Source: Nemertoderma westbladi (lineage: Eukaryota > Xenacoelomorpha > Nemertodermatida > Nemertodermatidae). From it: a stretch of DNA of 23,972 nucleotides. Each line of letters begins with the position of its first letter. Within the stretch, counting starts at the first letter, position 1. The translations under genes were made by a program, and so were the position numbers. This document shows positions 17,043 to 23,972 of the stretch, piece after piece. The notes under the pieces are model-generated. The model ran no database searches. It was not told the origin of the DNA and saw nothing but the letters and a program-made list of their open reading frames with translations. Location of the stretch: NCBI GenBank assembly GCA_032718475.1, contig JAUCBJ010004902.1:1-23972 (forward strand). The letters run 5' to 3'.

Positions 17043-20000
17043 GGAACTACATTAGGGGTTGACCCTCTAACCGGGAGGTCAGAGAGACTGAACTATATTA
17101 GGGGTTGACCCTCCCACCTGGAGGTCAGAGGGAGACGGAACTACATTATGGGTTGACCCTCTCATCTGGAGGTCAGGGGGAGGTCAGAGAGACGGAACTA
17201 GATTAGGGGTTGACCCTCCCACCTGGAGGTCAGAGAGAAACAAAACTACATTAGGGGTTGACCCTCCCACCTGGAGGTCAGAGAGAGACTGGGCTACATT
17301 AGAGGTTGTCACTCCCACCTGGAGGTCAGTGAGTCGGAACTAGATTAGGGGTTGACCCTCCCATCTGGAGGTCAGAGAGAGTTTGAACTACATTAGGGGT
17401 TGACCCTCCCATCTGGAGGTTAGAGAGACGGAACTAGATTAGGGGTTGACCCTCCCACCTGGAGGTCAGAGAGAGATTGAACTACATTAGGGGTTGACCC
17501 TCCCACCTGGAGGTCAGAGAGAGATTGAACTACATTAGGTGTTGACCCTCCCACCTGGAGGTCAGAGAGACGGAACTAGATTAGAGGTTGACCCTCCCAC
17601 CTGGAGGTCAGAGAGAGATTGAACTACATTGGGGTTGACCCTCCCATCTGGAGGTCAGAGAGACGGAACTAGATTAGGGGTTGACCCTCCCACCTGGAGG
17701 TCAGAGAGAGATTGAACTACATTAGGTGTTGACCCTCCCACCTGGAGGTCAGAGAGAAACGGAACTACAATAGGGGTTGACCCTCCCATCTGGAGGTTAG
17801 AGAGACGGAACTAGATTAGGGGTTGACCCTCCCACCTGGAGGTCAGAGAGAGATTGAACTACATTAGGGGTTGACCCTCCCACTTGGAGGTCAGAGAGAG
17901 ATTGAACTACATTAGGTGTTGACCCTCCCATCTGGAGGTCAGAGAGACGGAACTAGATTAGGGGTTGACCCTCCCACCTGGAGGTCAGAGAGAAACGGAA
18001 CTGCAATAGGGGTTGACCCTCCCATCTGGAGGTCAGAGACGGAATTAGATTAGGGGTTGACCCTCCCACCTGGAGGTCAGAGAGAAACGGAACTGCAATA
18101 GGGGTTGACCCTCCCACCTGGAGGTCAGAGAGAGATTGAACTACATTAGGGGTTGACCCTACCACTTGGAGGTCAGAGAGAGATTGAACTACATTAGGTG
18201 TTGACCCTCCCATCTGGAGGTCAGAGAGACGGAACTAGATTAGGGGTTGACCCTCCCACCTGGAGGTCAGAGAGAGACAGAACTACATTAGGGGTTGACC
18301 CTCCCATCTATCTGGAGGTCAGAGAGAGATACAGAACTACATTAGGTGTTGACCCTCCCACCTGGAGGTCAGAGGGAGACGGAACTACATTATGGGTTGA
18401 CCCTCTCATCTGGAGGTCAGAGAGACTGAACTACATTAGGGGTTGACCCTCCCATCTATCTGGAGGTCAGAGAGAGATTGAACTACATTAGGGGTTGACC
18501 CTCCCACCAGGAGGTCAGTTAGACGGAACTAGATTAGGGGTTGACCCTCCCACCTGGAGGTAAGAGAGAGACGGTACTACATTAGGGGTTGACCCTCCCA
18601 TCTGGAGGTAAGAGAGAGACGGAACTAGATTAGGGGTTGACCCTGCCAACTGGAGGTCAGAGAGAGACAGAACTACATTAGGGGTTGACCCTCCCATCTA
18701 TCTGGAGGTCAGAGAGAGATACAGAACTACATTAGGTGTTGACCCTCCCACCTGGAGGTCAGAGAGATACAGAACTACATTAGGTGTTGACCCTCCCACC
18801 TGGAGGTCAGAGAGAGACAGAACTACATTAGGGGTTGACCCTCCCATCTATCTGGAGGTCAGAGAGAGATACAGAACTACATTAGGTGTTGACCCTCCCA
18901 CCTGGAGGTCAGAGAGATACAGAACTACATTAGGTGTTGACCCTCCCACCTGGAGGTCAGAGAGAGATTGAACTACATTAGGTGTTGACCCTCCCACCTG
19001 GAGGTCAGAGAGATACAGAACTACATTAGGTGTTGACCCTCTCATCTGGAGGTCAGAGAGTCTGAACTACATTAGGGGTTGACCCACCCACCAGGAGGTC
19101 AGTTAGACGGAACTAGATTAGGGGTTGACCCTCCCACCTGGAGGTAAGAGAGAGACGGTACTACATTAGGAGTTGACCCTGCCAACTGGAGGTAAGAGAG
19201 AGACGGAACTACATTAGGGGTTGACCCTCCCATCTATCTGGAGGTCAGAGAGAGATACAGAACTACATTAGGTGTTGACCCTCTCATCTGGAGGTCAGAG
19301 AGACTGAACTACATTAGGGGTTGACCCTCCCACCAGGTCAGTTAGACGGAACTAGATTAGGGGTTGACCCTCCCACCTGGAGGTAAGAGAGAGACGGAAC
19401 TAGATTAGGGGTTGACCCTGCCAACTGGAGGTCAGAGAGAGATTGAACTACATTAGGGGTTGACCCTCCCACCTGGAGGTAAGAGAGAGACGGAACTAGA
19501 TTAGGGGTTGACCCTGCCAACTGGAGGTCAGAGAGAGATTGAACTACATTAGGTGTTGACCCTCCCACCTGGAGGTCAGAGAGATACAGAACTACATTAG
19601 GGGTTGACCCTGCCAACTGGAGGTCAGAGAGAGACTGAACTACATTAGGGGTTGACCCTCCCACCAGGTCAGTTAGACGGAACTAGATTAGGGGTTGACC
19701 CTCCCACCTGGAGGTAAGAGAGAGACGGAACTAGATTAGGGGTTGACCCTGCCAACTGGAGGTCAGAGAGAGACAGAACTACATTAGGGGTTGACCCTCC
19801 CATCTATCTGGAGGTCAGAGAGAGACGGAACTACATTGGGGTTGACCCTCCCATCTGGAGGTAAGAGAGAGACGGAACTAGATTAGGGGTTGACCCTGCC
19901 AACTTGAGGTCAGAGAGATACAGAACTACATTCGGTGTTGACCCTCCCATCTGGAGGTCAGAGAGAAACGGAACTACAATAGGGGTTGACCCTCCCATCT

Positions 20001-20278
20001 GGAGGTAAGAGAGAGACGGAACTACATTGGGGTTGACCCTCCCATCTGGAGGTAAGAGAGAGACGGAACTAGATTAGGGGTTGACCCTGCCAACTGGAGG
20101 TCAGAGAGATACAGAACTACATTCGGTGTTGACCCTCCCATCTGGAGGTCAGAGAGAAACGGAACTACAATAGGGGTTGACCCTCCCATCTGGAGGTCAG
20201 AGAGAGACAGAACTACATTAGGGGTTGACCCTCCCACCTGTAGGTAAGAGAGAGACGGAACTCCATGGGTTGACCCTC
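17043..20278 (+). repeat. Minisatellite, about 68 units of roughly 48 bp
   Basis: The consensus contains GGAACTACATTAGGGGTTGA, then CCCTCCCACCTGGAGGTCAG, then AGAGAGA. I counted about 68 TTGACCCT-type cores. Each unit can form a hairpin (GACCCTCC against GGAGGTC) and carries TGACCC and AGGTCA ten bases apart. Variants include ACTAGATT for ACTACATT, CCATCTATCTGG insertions, CTGCCAACTGG, and AGGTAAGAG for AGGTCAGAG. Multi-unit blocks recur: 19858-20000 is nearly repeated at 20048-20190, and a block starting CACCAGGTCAGTTAGACGG occurs near 19331 and 19661. The period is a multiple of three, so short repetitive minus-strand frames (GGSTPNVVQSLSDLQ) arise without meaning. Confidence 0.95.
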
Positions 20279-22374
20279 AAGTGACCACCACCATTTGATG
20301 ATAATGTTTAAAACACTTTACATGGCGTACAATTTTATGTTACTGCGTCATATTATATTCATCAAAGCGCCAAGCCAAATACAGTTAAAACATAATAGCA
20401 AAAGTTTATCTTTAGTTTTTAATAATTTAAGTTTTAACGAAAATATAAAATTTGACTCTTCCATCTATAATCGGGGACTTTCTTGAGTAGAAAATATCGT
20501 AAAATAAGCTATTGGGACAATTTGGACAAAATGAAATTTCTTTAGATTTTTTTTAACAATTTATCCACGCTGATAACCATCTCTTTTAAAAAAAAATCAA
20601 CCTCACTTACAATTCAATCAGGGGGTATGATCACGTACTATCGAAAAAAATTGTTATCGGTCAGAAGGGTAACCACCAAAATGTGGATCCGTCTTAATAA
20701 TAATATAATTATAGATTGATGAATGTGCTTATGCATTATGCACTAACTCCCAAGGATGAACACTACGTAAATATTTTTTTACATAATTGTATTGCAAATA
20801 GCTCAAGAATAACATGGTTTACATATCTGTCTTGATGTCTGTCTTGAAATAGATCAGGGGTGATTTTGCAAAAACTGTGACAGAATACGAAAACTCAATA
20901 ATATTATGACGAGATTGTGTGATAAGATTATACAGGGCTGGGCGTTAAATCCGACTTATTATAATAATATTTGAAACCTTTATTAATCCCGTAAGCTCTT
21001 TAATAATTCAAAATGTAAAAGAAATCGTTACTGTAAGGGGTAAGGTACTGTTTTAAAAGAGTAATATTCACTATCGCTTTATGGGGCACATTCACTCTGT
21101 TCCGTCCGCTGACATGGAGTTTAGTTAGCTATAAGGGTTGGATTTAATTTAAGGGAGTATCAGAATATAGTTACAGTAGAAAGTTATTCAAGCCAAATCA
21201 ATAAACGAGAGTTAATAGCACATATTGTAGTTTTATGTTCGTAGTATATCACAGAGTTGTTGTTAGCGATGCCTGTACACCCGTTAGTAAAGCGATTTAT
21301 CTATTGTGTTAATACTTAATAGTAGTAACAGCCTATTAATAGGTGTACCTCATAATGCGATATTCCAAAATTAAACATTATAATGGATCCATGGATGTAG
21401 AAAATGAAATACTTGTTATTAATTTAAAGGACTACTAGTTACAATACTATCATTGCACAACTCTTAATGGTAACATTTATGCTAAAAAAAGCTCTACTAC
21501 AAAGTACAAACAATATTGTTAAACCATGTTCAGTAAGTCCAGTCATGTATAATTGTGTATAACTTGCAAAACAATAATATTTTATTCTACATAATGATTC
21601 GCTATTCCATTAAATCAATTAAATAGTTGTGTCAACGTGAATATAACAGTCAGTGTGATGTTTACTTAAGAAGCGATTTATTTTTAATAAATTAGATGAT
21701 CTTTGTCAAAATAGAGACTAAGATAGTAGCAGATTATTTAGCAATTTTAGTAATTATGGGTAAACATAAGATAAAGGCTAACAGTTTAAACTAAACAACA
21801 GTATTAAGTAAGAATATAAATAAACTAGATTAGTGAATAATGATGGCAAGAAACTGAACCGATCTGATAACTGAATAAATAACATTTAAATTTCGAGTAG
21901 GCCTTGTGCATTAAATATTTCACACCATTGAATTTCATACCCCGGTATTTCACCAAATTGTTATCATACTAAAACTGTAGTCTATGAACAGATGAATGGA
22001 GAAACGAGAAGCACGAGGACACGAAGTTGTCGAAAGTTTTCATTAAAAGTGTTTTTTGCCGCTACTCTTGTCAGATTCTGACACCTAATGTAAAATAAAA
22101 ATGAAAAAAAAGCAAATTTGTTTTCGTACTGAAACATAGAGGTGCATGGTTTAACAACACTTCCTATTATAACAGAATTACACACATCGGTAATACTACA
22201 CGAGACCGGTCCACTGCAGGAACTCCGTTACTGCACTAAATGTAAGCCGATTAAGATCAGAAGATCACGATCCATGATGCATGAGACTGATCCTGTCCTG
22301 AGAGGTTATTCCACTTATGGTTCTTGTCTTAGTTAACATTTTAGAATTTATCACCACATAATATTGGCCTATAA

Positions 22375-22380
22375 TTTAAT
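22375..22380 (-). terminator. Candidate poly(A) signal for the FAM89-like gene
   Basis: ATTAAA on the minus strand, about 25 bases past the stop codon. It would make a very short 3' UTR and fits a complete single-exon gene, competing with the splice-donor alternative at 22392-22397. Confidence 0.25.
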
Positions 22381-22391
22381 TGAGAACTGGT

Positions 22392-22397
22392 ACATAC
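22392..22397 (-). other. Candidate splice donor just past the FAM89-like stop
   Basis: Reading minus-strand, ACCG then GTATGT is a good 5' splice consensus, starting 8 bases after the TAG. If used, the intron lies in the 3' UTR. A weaker in-frame alternative (TTT|GTAATG) lies in codons 101-104 and would instead extend the protein through another exon. Confidence 0.35.
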
Positions 22398-22404
22398 CGG
22401 TTGC

Positions 22405-22734
22405 CTAGTTATAAATATCAGGTTCATTACAAAGTTTTAAATCTTCAATATATTCATGCAACATATAGAATCGACATAATAACTCCTCATCCATTTTCCG
22501 TAGATGCATCATATCTCTACGAATAAGGGCAATAACAGCATCTTTACTCATTCTAGATATATTGCAAGGTTTCTTTGTTTGTCCGTTAACCACTTGTAGG
22601 TCTTCGTATATAGTTGACTGCATGGCGCTGACCCTACCATGTTCTCGCCACGAGTCCCCCATAGTATTCAGAACTGATTGCAGACATTGTGGCATCTCTG
22701 GAAGCCCATCTATGTTAGGGATAGCAGATTCCAT
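22405..22734 (-). CDS. FAM89-family (LRAP25-like) protein, short form, 109 aa
   Basis: Recognised by two conserved blocks in family order. IDGLPEMPQCLQSVL (8-22) with SWREHGRVSAMQSTIYEDL (28-46) corresponds to the family's DGLPPLPKSLSGLL and W-R-x-x-x-R...SRIxDEL. DAVIALIRRDMMHLRKMDEE (65-84), followed by LLCRFYMLHEYIEDLK, corresponds to the leucine-rich LRKEMVGLRQLDMSLLCQLY region. In mammals FAM89B/LRAP25 is a cytoplasmic adaptor linking MRCK kinase to LIMK1 in actin regulation at the cell edge. The leucine-rich helix likely mediates partner binding, by inference. The start is firm: TGA lies in frame three codons upstream. The vertebrate acidic C-terminal tail is missing. Either the protein is naturally short, or coding continues in an unseen exon via a weak donor within codons 101-104. 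FAM89A versus FAM89B orthology cannot be decided. Confidence 0.75.
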   Translation of the reverse strand: MESAIPNIDGLPEMPQCLQSVLNTMGDSWREHGRVSAMQSTIYEDLQVVNGQTKKPCNISRMSKDAVIALIRRDMMHLRKMDEELLCRFYMLHEYIEDLKLCNEPDIYN

Positions 22735-23654
22735 ATTAATTCAGTAATTATTGCAGTACTGAAATATACGTCAGTACGTTTAAGTTGTACCTGTCGCTGT
22801 CTGCCGGTAGCGTAGCAGGGTAGCGCTGTAGCGTAGGTCTATCAATGCAGCACTGTGACTGTGTGACTGACTTATGAGTTCTGGAGTTCGACACTTACGA
22901 CTGTACGAGTACTAGAGTAAGCCTATTACCAGATTACAGTACTACCGGTCTGCCGGTACCCTACTGTGTACTGCCTCAGTGCTTACCAGCATCAGGGCAT
23001 TACCGGTATGCCGCCTGCCGGTAGGCTAAGGATAAGATTAAACAAATGTAGGCCTAGTTTTTTTTCAAAAACGCGAATGTTTTTTATTATGTTTTAACGT
23101 TTTTTAGATACGGTCCCTTTGCTTCTTTGGCTGTTTGTTGGGAATGGGGGCTGTAAGCTGTAATGGGGGTTGGGTTTGGGATCGGCTCAGACGTCAGAAT
23201 GTCACTGTCATATACTCATATCCTGATATCAGCCAGCATAGGTGGTAGGCCTATGCCCGGGCCGGGAACCAAATTTTTTGGATTTGACTCTGCGACTGCG
23301 TGAAACTTTTTATGATCACGGTTGGTGGTTGGACTGTTGGATGGTTTAACATTCAATGTCTGATTTGCGTCATACAGTCATAGGCATAGGCCTACCATAA
23401 CTACAGAACTAATAACTAACAGTACTGCAGTAAAGTCAGGCCTTGCAGGATCTAAGTTCGTTTTACAATGCTGCAGCTGCAGTGGCATCAGGCATGGCTG
23501 TATGGTAGGCAGCAATCCGCATGCATTAATCATTCGCCTACCACAACTACAGAACTTCTCAATAGAAATATCCCCTATAGATACCTGTACAGGGTTACAG
23601 GTTAGAGTACCCGGTTTAAAACGTACCCGAACAATAACCAAGGTAGCATTTTGA
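22735..23654. other. Gene-free DNA upstream of the FAM89-like gene
   Basis: It includes the presumed FAM89-like promoter next to 22735, without a recognisable core element. It is rich in CCGGTA/TACCGG (22785-23030) and carries three TAGGCCTA octamers (23049-23390). The 170-codon minus-strand frame at 23378-23890 is mostly repeat-encoded and not credited. Confidence 0.5.
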
Positions 23655-23898
23655 ATATCCCCGGGATGTCCCCCCGATGTCCAAATGTCAGTCCCCAGGA
23701 CATCCCAGGGATATACCCAGGGGATATCCCCATTTAGGACATTTGGGGACATCCCAGGAATATCCACATTTAGGACATTTGGGGACATCCCGGGGATATC
23801 CACACTTCGGACATTTGGGGACATCCTGGGGATATCTCCCCATTTAAGGATATACAGGGATATCCGCACACTTCGGACATTTGGGGACATCCCGGGGA
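23655..23898 (+). repeat. Minisatellite of GGACATTTGGGGACATCC-GGGGATATCC units
   Basis: GGACATTTGGGGACATCC recurs near 23738, 23774, 23809 and 23875 (spacings about 36, 35 and 66), separated by CCCGGGGATATCC variants. The leftmost part (23655-23695) reads in the opposite orientation (GATGTCCAAATGTC), so the array contains an inversion. Confidence 0.85.
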
Positions 23899-23972
23899 TA
23901 TGTATTGTATTGATATGTATTGTGTATGTATTGTATTGATATGTATTGTGTATGTATTGTATTGATATGTAT
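23899..23972 (+). repeat. 26-bp tandem repeat running off the window
   Basis: TATGTATTGTATTGA plus TATGTATTGTG repeated about 2.8 times to the last base. It begins directly at the GATAT of the preceding minisatellite, so the two arrays are fused. Its true length is unknown. Confidence 0.85.

Larger units (their letters stand above)
20279..22404. other. Gene-free AT-rich DNA between satellite and FAM89-like gene
   Basis: No frame resembles a protein; the longest are about 60-70 codons. No repeat or transposon end is seen. If the FAM89-like gene has a second exon, it would lie here on the minus strand, but I could not recognise one. Confidence 0.5.

Noticed and set aside
17953-20237. Minus-strand frames repeating GGSTPNVVQSLSDLQ, possibly a repeat protein
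   Set aside because: They are a translation of the 48-bp minisatellite, broken by stops wherever a unit changes length, with no non-repeat domain.
17043-20278. Regularly spaced repeats resembling a CRISPR array
   Set aside because: Units are contiguous with no unique spacers, unit length varies, and the context is animal genomic DNA without cas genes.
23378-23890. 170-codon minus-strand frame
   Set aside because: Its start is inside the tandem array (IPGMSPNV repeats) and the rest resembles no known protein; repeat-driven openness explains it.

Overview
The window is animal nuclear DNA. It has one long uninterrupted conserved coding frame, one short conserved frame, AT-rich intergenic DNA and many nested non-coding repeats. 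There are no operons, Shine-Dalgarno sites, rRNA, tRNA or CRISPR arrays that I can support. The two recognisable proteins (LENG8-like and FAM89-like) are metazoan families. The palindromic octamer TAGGCCTA occurs at least 16 times outside the genes. The overall repeat style suggests a marine invertebrate, possibly an ambulacrarian deuterostome, but that placement is an inference from style, not a demonstrated assignment.

Layout. 1-1586: gene-free AT-rich DNA. 1596-5689: a 4.1 kb inverted-repeat DNA transposon (terminal arms of about 215-230 bp, 9-bp target duplication). It carries a 305-bp tandem duplication, a nested 1.89 kb non-autonomous hAT-like element (2669-4557, exact 8-bp target duplication) and a nested 617-bp MITE (4684-5300, exact 9-bp target duplication). 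The hAT-like element itself holds two 12-bp-unit minisatellite arrays in inverted orientation around a central perfect palindrome. 5699-12950: further small elements. These are two copies of a foldback repeat (about 5950-6215 and 10100-10335), a 74-bp mini-MITE inside a tandem triplication (6471-6835), a 1.39 kb element with repeated TTGCCA-N4-TGGCAA palindromes (7498-8885), an inverted E-box-bearing repeat, and poly-C tracts.

13142-15946 (+): a 934-codon intronless gene for a LENG8-like SAC3/GANP-domain protein, expected to act in nuclear mRNA processing or export. 15947-17042: its 3' flank, with an interleaved inverted-repeat structure and a poly-G tract. 17043-20278: a minisatellite of about 68 units of roughly 48 bp, with higher-order structure. 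20279-22404: gene-free AT-rich DNA. 22405-22734 (-): a short FAM89-family (LRAP25-like) gene, convergent with LENG8 across the minisatellite. 22735-23972: gene-free DNA ending in two more tandem arrays that run off the window.

The two genes show no sign of working together. Most of the window's interest is the nested, repeatedly palindromic transposon landscape and the intronless state of the LENG8-like gene.
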